NCBI GenBank assembly: GCA_013368325.1
Contig: JAACJK010000057.1
Span: 1,488,001-1,552,000 of the forward strand
From: Ephemerocybe angulata
Taxonomy: Eukaryota > Basidiomycota > Agaricomycetes > Agaricales > Psathyrellaceae
Reading direction: 5' to 3'
DNA length: 64,000 nt
The notes beneath the pieces are model-generated. The model saw only the letters and a list, made by a program, of their open reading frames with translations. It was not told where the DNA came from and searched no databases. Below, piece after piece: positions 55,293 to 64,000 of this stretch; within the stretch, counting starts at the first letter, position 1, and each line of letters opens with the position of its first letter. The translations under genes and the position numbers were made by a program.

Positions 55293-56192
55293 GCTTAAGG
55301 GCTTTGGAGGGGGGTGAGGATGAGACTGAACGGTCTGAATGCTGGTTGTTAGCAGACTGCATTATAAGAGCAGGGACTGAAAATTATCTAAACCCAAATC
55401 TTCCGGACATGTCACTTGTCATGCTCCTCCTTCCCAATCGCCCTTTGGATAAATCAAGCGGAAGGTACGAGATGGTTAGGAAATCGGGTTACTCAGAACA
55501 GACGCTCCGCGCCATTTGACAGTGGCAAAGAGCATCATGCACATTTTTTTTTAGGTTCATATATTCGCGGGCTCCCACCCTGACGAGAACTTGAATCCTC
55601 GGGGATGAATCGAGTCAGATTGAATGTAGTCCTCCAGATCGACTCACTAGGCCTGAATTGGGTATTTGAAAACGTGTGAACGTCGTGCCCGCGTACCGTC
55701 GAGAGTTTGATGTGGGGTCCTCTGCCGAACAATCCAATATACCTGGACGGGGAGCGGGTTGCCCTCTGGCCTCATGACCTTGAATCTGCCTTGAATGGCC
55801 TTGAGGCCTCACCCATGTCCCTTTAGATTTTGGGGTGCTGCTGCGGACAGATCTACAAAGGACAATCTTGATCGCGCCACGGTTTGCTGCGCCAACGATC
55901 TATTTCCCGCTAACAAGACAAACTGCCGGACAGTCATTGAGTTTAGGTGGAGAAGGGTGAAGAAGGGAATATCGCGTACATGGGGTCTCGGTTCAAAAGT
56001 AGAGCTAGTGTACATATGTAACGGTATAAGAGCGCAGACTATAGACGAAGGCGGTGACAGCACCAGAACCTTTCACAAAGCTGGGCCAATGCTTCCGACT
56101 GGGCGGTTCAATAACGGGGACGACAGGTCCGTTGTGCGTGGCGAATAGCATGGACGAAGTCCTAAGGAGGGCGGTAAGAATAAGTTCGAAAG
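55293..56192. other. Region without a supported gene
   Basis: About 900 bases with short frames on both strands. A splice-like acceptor and an open stretch occur on the minus strand around 56000-56160, which could be another 3' exon of the small gene at 56193-56659. I could not build a consistent model. Confidence 0.35.
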
Positions 56193-56659
56193 TCAGGCCA
56201 TAGTCCGTACCAGGATAATGGTGGTGAGACGACGTTCAAGACGCTCTTCCGCGGCCACTCTCGCGATAGCTGTTTCAAGACGTCTTTTATCTTCCCTCCT
56301 TTTGAACCGCTGCACTCTGCACTAAAAAAACAGTTTGATAGGACAAAAAAGGGATACATACCTTGTCCTCGGGGCTCAGTAGTGAGCTATCAGAATAGAA
56401 AGCCTAGTGAAAGGTAAGTGACCAAGGCGAAGCATAAGCAGGCACTACGCACCACCTCTCCTAGAGCCTCCCGGAGCTGTAGGTAGTACTGGAATGAGTC
56501 TCGCGGTGGGGGTCCCGATATGGTGTCGCAGTAGCTGTAGTATAATGGTCGTTTTCCTGCGCGCTTCTTGGTGAGCTTCTTCGATGAGGAAACTTCGACC
56601 AGGTGTGATTTAGTAGGCGAGAGGACAAAGGTCGAGCCGCGGCGTCTTGCGATGTCCAT
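56193..56659 (-). CDS. Small basic protein, three exons
   Basis: Exons 56659-56453, 56403-56362 and 56321-56193 give 125 residues, all in phase. The N-terminus is MDIARRRGSTFVLSPTKSHL, followed by a Lys-rich stretch (SKKLTKKRAGKRPLYYSY), FYSDSSLLSPEDKCRVQRF and a charged helix (REDKRRLETAIARVAAEERL). I do not recognise it; the composition suits a nuclear or RNA-associated protein, but that is only a guess. The second intron is short (40 bp). An alternative last splice (GTACGG donor after ATTATCCTG) would replace the final residues. It starts 33 bases after the stop of another minus-strand frame (56693), so the two may be parts of one gene. Confidence 0.5.
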
Positions 56660-56692
56660 GTTGGGGGTGGATGGTTCTGCGCACGGAGGGCG

Positions 56693-57087
56693 TCATTCGA
56701 TGGTCAGGGGCCACCTGTTTATGAATAAGGTGAAAGGTATAATGCGGTCGTATATTGGGTCGCCGGTCCCCGTGGTGAGTCCGAATATCGAGTGGGAACA
56801 AGTCTGAAAGGGGCGAGATCAGAGATCCACGCTGGAATAGAGCCAGCAAAGACGTACCGTTCCTGACCCACTTTGCATCGATTCTATCACTCGTGAAATT
56901 TTCCATGCAGGGTCTCCGCGATCTAAACCTCAAATTGAGTTCGTAACCCCGTGAGCACTGATACCTCGACCGAGAGAAGCAACTCACTTTCTAGGGCGTG
57001 TACAACCTCTCCGTCGTCTACGCGCCGAACATTCCTATCTCCGTCACTGTACCCATAGCGTGCCGCAAATGCAGCTCTTATAATCCC
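56693..57087 (-). CDS. C-terminal exons of an unidentified gene
   Basis: Three exons are well supported on the minus strand: about 57087-56988, 56922-56858 and 56803-56693. They encode GIIRAAFAARYGYSDGD, VVHALENRGDPAWKISRVI and SHSIFGLTTGTGDPIYDRI, ending FINRWPLTIE. Introns are 65 and 54 bp with good signals. Upstream the same frame is open to 57540 except for one TGA at 57097-57099, so the 5' part is uncertain. It could be an interrupted (decaying) gene or a gene with an unplaced first exon. No family was recognised. Confidence 0.45.
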
Positions 57088-57539
57088 CTTTCGACCTCAT
57101 CCACCGCTGGTACAGTCGCTGCTGGTTTCGATAGACAGAAACCATTGTTTAAACTGGCCTTCCCTGGGACGGGGAGTGCGACGGTTTTGAGGCCAAGAAG
57201 GCCCGTCTGGGTCCGCGGACTCGTCCTGAGTACCGTACAGTCTTGCTTCTTCTTCGGGTAAAGCTGGGACAGGCGTTGGTCCCCGATGTTGGAAGATGAG
57301 CTGGAACGTGGGTGCTAAACTATTGCTTTTAGCCCTGGAGCCGCTACACGTCGCAAGGTTGCGACAGAAGAAACCGATGGAAGTGACACGAAGGAGAGCG
57401 AAGGAGAGGTAAGGTTGTACCTCTCCTTCGGCCGGCATTTGGAACCCATTCCAGTGCGCCATGCCACGAGTCACTTCTTGCGCTGACGTGCCAGGCGGGA
57501 CCGGTAGTTTTCCCGCTTTTTCCATATTTGGGCATATCA

Positions 57540-59400
57540 CGCGACGCGTCGGTGACTCACGTCGGGCGTCGGGGCCCCGACAACTCCAAGCCCTTGTTCT
57601 GGCCCTTGTTCAACAACGACAAGCCTGGGCAAGAAAGCCGAACGGTGAATTGCTCGTTTGGTGAGATTATTCTCCACTTCGAAGACGACTCCGCGACCGA
57701 CCCCACAAAGCCTTGCCACCCACCCACTCCAACTGACTTCGCAAGAAGGCTTGACCAAGGATCCCTGCCTATCCTCGACCAAGAGCAGGGTGAAAAGGTC
57801 TCGTTTAGCCACTAATCTGACACAGTGACCACAATCGATATCCACCTAGGAACCGGACCAAGGTTTCGTGCTGAGCTTCGCCTGGGTCGACCTCGAGACC
57901 ACTCATGCCCTCTTGCCGACTTGACTGAGGATAGATTTCTCTGGGAGCAGACAATTTTTGGCCCATCTGTGTGCCTCGAGCTTCAAGCCAGAGCTAGAGA
58001 GACCGCCAGGATATTTGATCGAAGACTTTTCGACAGAGCAAGAGACGCCCAGCTCAGTGCGACCAGCAAGCGAGGCGAGATACCTCAGGTGTTAAGATAA
58101 CACCACAAGATGTGCCCCCTCATGTCGCCCCCATTGAAGTCCTTGGGTTCCTCTCGAGCTGTTTTTGAAAGAACTCCTGCATCTGTGAGCCTGCAACTAG
58201 AGGGATGAAGTAGAAGACGCACCGTATCACCCAGCCACACGAACCGACTGCGCTGCAAAGGCACGAAGATTGCTCGCGAGTACACGAAGATTGTTTTCAG
58301 GAATTGGATGTATGTCCGAGTCCTGTGAATATGACGGATTCTCAAGCCGGAGCACTTGCCTGACTATCGAGCTTGTATCGATTTTCCAGTCGCCTCTGGT
58401 ATGCCCCCCAAATTTGACATGTCACCAACTCTAAATCTTCAAACTTTCTTCTCGCCCTGCTGAAGGAAAGTCGCAAATATGTTTCTTCCAGACAGCGTGA
58501 AGGCTCCATCCATCGATACCATGGGGTCTGGTCACCGTCAGGTACCAGAATCTATGAGACTCTCCCTTGACTCGAAATCGTGGAGGGACAAGACGAAATC
58601 TCCAGCCCTGCAATTGTTGGTCTCTACTGACAGCTGGCCGTCTGTGTATTGCGTGCTTCAAGCTGTGTTCTCACCGTTGAGATGGGGAGGAGCGACTCGG
58701 TCCAAGCGACTACGCGGAGGTTCGTGCCAGAAATGTTTCACTCAAGCGGTCATCAATCCTTGCTCCCGCCAAAAAGAATCTTCGCACGGATACGCCTCGT
58801 CAAGGGTCTTTGCTCAACTCTACAAGTCACCGCAGTCCGCAGAAACGCACAGTTACCTCCTCAACCTTCCAGTAATGTCAAGAGACTTGCTTTCTGCCCC
58901 CCGAATCCCAAGGGCGTTTGTTACTACCGCACCCAGAACGCCTTCTCATTGTTGGTTCGCAAGGTTCCAAAGGACTGGCTGAGCGCCGGACATGCATCTC
59001 TGGCCACCAATATGGTCTATCCTCTCTCAAGGCCTCACGTTCTGAAGTCAAGAGGATCGACACGCTTACCGCCATATCGATCCGTGCAAAACTCTACCGG
59101 GAGTGAGTCCACTTGTATATTCACTTTTCGCGCAACATGCCACAGCAAATATGGCGCTCAGTTTGGCATTGAATCACCCTCTATTTTAGTCTGAAGAATG
59201 TCCCCCTTTACCGGCAAACGCACGACCGCCTCCATTTCAAATTCCCCTCTTCCGACCCTCTTTTCCGGTCCAAGGCCTTGACCGTCCAATCCCGAGGTAC
59301 CACGCCACCCTACTCGAAGCCAAGCAGTTAGACATTGAGAACATGATATCTCTACCTGGACTTGCCTCATCGCGAACAAGCCTACGACCGCTGTGATATT
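57540..59400 (+). other. Coding-like exons of an unidentified, possibly decaying gene
   Basis: Several plus-strand segments look coding but do not form one clean model. 57570-57795 encodes KPLFWPLFNNDKPGQESRT and FGEIILHFEDD. 57830-58090 encodes GPRFRAELRLGRPRDHSCP and FDRRLFDRARDAQ. 58150-58400 encodes LFLKELLHLHTN and ARE-YTKIVFRNW. 58450-58515 encodes ESRKYVSSRQREGSIHRYHG. 58565-58870 encodes SWRDKTKSPALQLL and VYCVLQAVFSPLRW. Between the last two the frame shifts near 58550-58560 without a plausible intron. Either a frameshift has broken the gene or an exon boundary was missed. I do not recognise the family. Confidence 0.4.
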
Positions 59401-60265
59401 ACCATGGGTCGTCGCATTCCACTTGAGAGGCGAGACTCTCAGGTCGGCAGGAAGCCAGTAGATTGTAGATCCAACGCTATGTGAACGGTCAGTACAGCAC
59501 TCTTTTCTTGGTCGGTGTATACTAACTGTGTCAACTATAGTACAGCGTACCCCGCAGATAAATGAGAAGGATTGGCTTTAGAACGTGATGAATGACGCAC
59601 ATCCGCTATTCCCAGGGCAAGGAATACCGCAGCAATGATATGCTCCTGCGCAGCGGGATTGCCTCGAAGGGCATCTCTTACTGCACGCAGTACACATGAT
59701 GAAATCAGCGCCAATAGGAAGTAGCCTAGAACCCTGTATTAATCGACCGCTGTGCTTGCAGAAAGCATGCATTCCGCCGCTCACAATTGCCTAAATGCCA
59801 TAGGGCCATATCTGTTCGAGCGTCTAGGACATTTCTAGTATCCCCTGAACCCGGAACAAGCTGGTTATAGAACCAATTGGAACCAGGATAGCCCCATATT
59901 ATCAAGAATGGGAGAAAGGTTGAAGCTAAGGGTAACTGGTAAGATTGCGAGTCCTGTGGATGTTACATAAATGCGCCCGCTCTTACTTGGCTCAAGGTAG
60001 AGGAACAGAATTCGATAGACACCCGGAAGTGCAGGAAATGGCGACATTATTGAACAGACACGTTGCTCGGGCGCTCGTAATTGCGTATCCTACGTGGAAG
60101 TCAGGAGTAGGTCAAATCCAAGTCTATCATTGTGCTTTACACAGTTCTCGCCCTCTGCCCACGGCCGTTGCCATAATCACTTCATGCGCGTGCGCATACT
60201 ATAAGACGCTTTATCAGGCTTTATCAATGGAAACTTTCGACACGCTGTACTTCCCACGCCTAGCA
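59401..60265. other. Region without a supported gene
   Basis: About 865 bases. A minus-strand frame at 59578-59784 is rich in Cys (CTACSKRCPSRQSRC and CCGIPC), which may be a zinc-finger remnant, but it lacks support from splice sites or neighbours. The rest holds the promoter of the CofD-like gene. Confidence 0.3.
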
Positions 60266-62033
60266 ATGGCTTCACTCTCTGTACCCCGGGAAAGGAGCTT
60301 CGATAGTCCTGGGTCTTCTGTTTTTGACTTGCCGACGCAACCACCGGAAGCTGCGCCGGAAAGGCTTGCGCCTGTTCCATTACTGGGAGCCTCTCGAGCC
60401 CCCAGACTCCCTTCTGCTGGGCACGCCGTTCAGCCCTCTGCATCCTATGTGGTAATCTCCGGTGGCACTGGCGGGAACGCAATATGCTCCGCGTTCGGAG
60501 ATGCTTGCTTCGTACTCCCAGTGTCTGACGACGGGGGCTCATCTAGCGAGATCATTCGCGTCCTTGGCGGGCCGTCCGTAGGTAAATAATTCGCCATCTC
60601 TCCTGGCGGCTGTACTTTCTCATATGGCGACACGATAGGTGACATCCGGTCCCGCCTTGTCCGGCTCATCCCTGGCGGGCAACTTCCAACCTCGCCTTTG
60701 CACGCTATAAGGAACTTGCTGGCGTATCGTCTGCCGTCAAAGTATACGGCGAAGGAAGCTCGCGAAGAATGGAGAGATATTGTTGAGGGCCGCAACCCAC
60801 TTTGGAAAGGTATCCCAAATGATAGGAAGGAAACCATACGAGGTAGGATCTCCAATAGTAAGAGCCATGGCCTCGAAGCTTGAAGGACTGTCATTGACAT
60901 AACACTTCAACAGGCCCATATATTGCCCGTTATTGTGACCAACCACGTTGTGACGATCGCTGCTGAGCTGGTATGCGGCAATTGTATTTCCTTTCCTGTA
61001 GCAGAACCCCTGATACCATTGACAGGACGACGGCGAGCGCTTAGTCGGGCAGTGTGAGATATCCCATCCAGTGCCTAGCAGCAGTGAGTCAACAATGCCA
61101 GACGAGTTGGTGGAGGACGGGATCGGCTCTCTCGCCGAGCTACAGCCTCAGAATATAATGTATCAACAAGACAAGGATAAGGCATTCGAGCCTCTCCCAT
61201 GCCGGATTTCAAGTCAGTTCACAGCTTCCGTTTCGTACAGCCACTGAAATATACATGACAAAAGGGCTTTATTACATCAACAGCTATGGCATGGAGATAC
61301 ACCCCAGCCCCAATCCCGACTTCATAGCCAATCTGCAGACGAGGGATGTGTTGGTGTACTCATGCGGATCGCTATGGACGAGGTCTGCGGCAGTCGTCAT
61401 TTTTAGATCGGAGATTTTGCTCATGTCGTAACTTTGCGCAGCATTATGCCTTGCCTCGCCATTCGTGGGGTGGCGTCTGCTATTGCAGGTTCTCAATCGC
61501 TCCAAGCAAAAGTCCTCCTTCGTAAGCCCATCGTCATAGCCGACGCCTACACATCTAATTTTGTCTATGTATTGGTTCAGTGAATGCGGAGAACGACAGA
61601 GAGACCAATGGCTACACCGCAGTCGACTATATTAAGTATGTACTGGCGTGCTTGGACCCCAGATGACGATACTAACGGGACCAGCGCCATCGTGAGGACT
61701 CTGAACACAAACTACTCGGCTCAACAGTATGGACTAGGTAATGCGAACACGACGTACCCCGTCTCTGCATTCATTACGGATCTTATCTACCTCAAAGGCA
61801 GTAAGGTCAATGTCAACGAGGCGGCGATAAGGGTAAGCTGATCATGCAAGGGGTGGCAGATGATCGATGACCATTCAGAGGGCTAATGCTTTCCATAGAA
61901 ACTGGGCATAAGATGCACCGAAGTTGGCTCCTTGAATCGTGGTGCGGACCTTCTGCGATTCGATGCCGAAACTGTGAGAGGAATTTTAGCGGAGGTTTGG
62001 GCGGAGCGAAAGGAAGAGACTTGTATGTCGTAA
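60266..62033 (+). pseudogene. CofD-domain gene with internal deletion
   Basis: Most of a CofD/YvcK-like protein (yeast YNL011C family) can be read through normal introns: YVVISGGTGGNAICSAFG, VLPVSDDGGSSSEIIRVLGG, GDIRSRLVRLIPGG, EEWRDIVEGRNPLWKGIP, then AHILPVIVTNHVVTIAAEL, ERLVGQCEISHPVP, YINSYGMEIHPSPNPDFI, VLVYSCGSLWT, IMPCLAIRGVA, DRETNGYTAVDYI and YPVSAFITDLIYLKGSKV. The conserved block that should lie between WKGIP...IR and ILPVIVTN is absent: only about 70 bases separate them. That block holds the F-R-x-G-S-I-G-N-type motif. The obvious intron across the gap also breaks the frame. The rest is well conserved, so the loss looks recent, or the assembly has collapsed here. Confidence 0.65.
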
Positions 62034-62210
62034 TTACTTACCAAAAGCACATTCGCACGCTGTTAAAGTTGTACTGTTGGGTTGGAGTACTTGGGCGACT
62101 TCCAGTGACTTCCTCTGTGATAAGCAACATCTTGGTCTATTCAATTACAGAATGAGCCTTGCCTCTCACCCTCACTTGAACTCCATGCATGACAGTCCTC
62201 ACTCACAAGG

Positions 62211-63236
62211 ATGAACGAAGCCGCCACGCCCACTACCATTTCTCTGCCGGCGCTCTCTGTCTCCTTGCAACCTCATGGTAGGCTGTGCCATCTCTCCGAA
62301 ACAGTGGCGAGGTTCACAATTTGTATTCAGCCCATGCCATAACTGGCCGTGAATCGTGTCCCAGACCGGACCTTACCAGAGAACCTGGCCGAGGGGCAGT
62401 TATCCTCTACCCATCACCCCATATGAACGAGGACGCCGTTCGGGACCAAGACCACCTTGTCGCCCATGTAACTATAACCGAAACTGCCGATATCTCAGTT
62501 ACCGTAGAAGATCTTGGCGGGGACGCCAAGAACAAAAACGACGATGCCGCCTCGGTGAACAGCGAGGAGGAGGAGGAGGATCTCCGGGGCTCAGAGACAC
62601 TTCCTCGCCCGTCTTGTCGCGTTACCTTCAGGCCTAGGGTCCGCATTACATCCGGGTTCAGTCGAGGCCGCCAAACGAGCTCATATCATCAGTCGCAAGA
62701 TGACCCCTCATACCACATTCTGACCGCAACTTCCTCGAGATCGTGTTCGCCTTCCGGATCGTCGTCAATATCTGCCCCGCTTCGATTCCACTCCGAGGAA
62801 CGGGGGCCAAAACCGGGGTGGGGCACATTGGGGCAGCGCGTGTCCCTTCTTGCTAGGCGGGGCGAGCACAAGCGCCGATTTCGCGAACGTTTGAAGCAAC
62901 ACGAGCGCATGCTAAAGGCGTTTCAAGGAGATCCCTACCCAAATCGCCCAACACATCGAAGGGATAGCGAGACGTCCCCGCTGTTGAGACCCAGGCTTCA
63001 GCAATATGTGTGCCAGTGCGGCATTGTAGGATGTGAATACGACGAGAACCGGATATCCCAAGAGATCGATCTCATATTTGGTACATGGCCCCATCGACTC
63101 TTTAATCCCAAGGTGAGAAGCATTAATATTCCGCGTGCCTTTCTCAGTGACCTAACTTGAGTATCAGTGGTGGTGGTGGCACGTTCAACCAATCGTGTTC
63201 TGCCGGTGCTTGGACGACCCCGAGGACGAATATTAA
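62211..63236 (+). CDS. Uncharacterised protein with Cys cluster and Trp run
   Basis: Three exons (62211-62277, 62331-63112, 63168-63236) give 305 residues in phase. The start ATG at 62211 leads into a 53-bp intron; if it is not used, translation would begin at an internal Met. The middle has an acidic run (VNSEEEEEDLRG) and a Ser-rich region. A basic helix follows (GEHKRRFRERLKQHERMLKA). The C-terminal 60 residues carry QYVCQCGIVGCEYDENRI, IDLIFGTWPHRLFNPK, four Trp in a row and VFCRCLDDPEDEY. The Cys pattern could bind metal. I do not recognise a family; the compact C-terminus looks like a conserved functional unit. Confidence 0.6.
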
Positions 63237-63392
63237 TACCCATCTCTGCATTTTTCGGTTCTATGTCACCGGGTTTGAGCTACTGTATTCTAGTCATACC
63301 TGTACTATACACTGTATTCTATGCTTTCCTGTTCTTCAACCTTCACTACTCAAACTCCTGTAAAGGGCCTGGATAGGGAACTGAGTCCTCGT

Positions 63393-64000
63393 TCAGAGCT
63401 TTTTGGGCATAACCATAGTGGGAGGAAGGGTCTTGATTGGCGGGAGGCGACTCGCAGCCGCCTTGCGAGCATCCTGCTGCAAGAGTTGATCGAGGACGAC
63501 GATCGCCGCCATGGCTTCGACGATAGGAACTGCACGAGGAACGACACATGGATCGTGACGACCTCGAGCAGCCAAAGTGCCTGATGTGCCATCGTATTGT
63601 GCAGTCTCCTGTTGCTGAGAGATCGTCGCGGGGGATTTAAACCCGATACTGAGAACTATATTAGGAAGCCGCAACAGGAAAAAGGGGGACGATACATACC
63701 GGAAGTAGATATCTTCGCCGTTGGTGATACCGCCCTGGACTCCTCCACTCCAGTTGGTCTTAGTGCCGAGGCTTCCGTCAGGCCTGCGGACAAAAGCATC
63801 ATTGTGCTTGCTTCCCGGGACTTCGGTTCCACGGAAGCCAGACCCGATCTCAAATGCCTTGGTGGCAGGAATGGACAGCATCGCATGGCCCAGCTCAGCC
63901 TCGAACTTGTCAAAGACGGGCTCACCCAATCCAGAGGGGACATTGCGAATAACGCAGGTCACGGTACCACCAATAGAGTCAGAGGCATCCTTCGCCCGGA
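63393..64000 (-). CDS. ARO2: Chorismate synthase, C-terminal part (cut by window edge)
   Basis: The minus-strand gene enters from beyond 64000. The visible part reads [68 protein letters not shown], then after a 51-bp intron (63699-63649) [40 protein letters not shown] and the tail PTMVMPKKL. These are the signature motifs of chorismate synthase, which removes phosphate from EPSP using reduced FMN in the last step of the shikimate pathway. Fungal enzymes can carry their own flavin reductase activity. About the N-terminal half is missing from the window. It converges with the gene ending at 63236. Confidence 0.95.
   Translation of the reverse strand, partial: RAKDASDSIGGTVTCVIRNVPSGLGEPVFDKFEAELGHAMLSIPATKAFEIGSGFRGTEVPGSKHNDAFVRRPDGSLGTKTNWSGGVQGGITNGEDIYFRYVSSPFFLLRLPNIVLSIGFKSPATISQQQETAQYDGTSGTLAARGRHDPCVVPRAVPIVEAMAAIVVLDQLLQQDARKAAASRLPPIKTLPPTMVMPKKL

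Noticed and set aside
59578..59784. Cys-rich minus-strand ORF as a MYND zinc-finger gene
   Set aside because: The Cys/His spacing does not fit MYND or another finger I know, and no neighbouring exons support a gene.
60737..60946. Minus-strand ORF across the gap in the CofD-like gene
   Set aside because: It overlaps conserved plus-strand CofD exons on both sides and has no domain or splice support.

Overview
The window is nuclear DNA of a filamentous basidiomycete, most likely an Agaricomycete. Genes are dense and broken by many 45-65 bp introns. The content is fungal: a GH3 beta-glucosidase with a cellulose-binding module, a Cdc11-type septin, ATG16, Aco2 and a CofD-domain gene. A tyrosine-recombinase retrotransposon of the Ngaro kind also fits. 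The species cannot be named from sequence alone. Gene models were built by hand from reading frames, splice signals and recalled family motifs; no database was searched.

Layout. 0.4-5.3 kb: an F-box/LRR-like protein and an alpha/beta hydrolase with long disordered regions. 5.84-11.86 kb: a 6,019-bp YR retrotransposon on the minus strand, bounded by split direct repeats (A1 - gag - RT/RNase H - tyrosine recombinase - B1A2 - B2), with repeat copies that look identical. 12.1-23.3 kb: INO80 subunit Ies1, a MIT-domain protein, and septin CDC11 head-to-head with mitochondrial MSH1. 23.3-34.1 kb, all minus: aconitase Aco2, secreted CBM1-GH3 beta-glucosidase, and an Osh3-type sterol-binding protein. 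34.5-42.1 kb, all plus: 6-phosphogluconate dehydrogenase, an asparagine-synthetase-domain protein, prohibitin 1 and a Pub1-like three-RRM protein. 42.5-54.5 kb: ATG16 head-to-head with Rab7/Ypt7, a Chp1-like chromodomain-SPOC protein, AP-1 sigma, 6-phosphogluconolactonase, a single-pass membrane protein and a PXA-domain protein. 54.5-62 kb is the least orderly part: small uncharacterised genes, several interrupted frames, and a CofD-domain gene that has lost its central block. The end holds an uncharacterised acidic protein and the C-terminal part of chorismate synthase, cut by the window edge.

Most genes are unrelated housekeeping functions. Two pentose-phosphate enzymes (GND1 and 6-phosphogluconolactonase) lie 14 kb apart. 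CDC11/MSH1, OSH3/GND1, ATG16/YPT7 and the membrane-protein/PXA pair are divergent with 190-420 bp between start codons. The points most worth a second look are the retroelement, the runs of 8-21 nt micro-exons in the beta-glucosidase and AP-1 sigma genes, the Chp1-like protein with a split chromodomain, and the broken genes between 54.5 and 62 kb. No tRNA, rRNA or CRISPR array was recognised.
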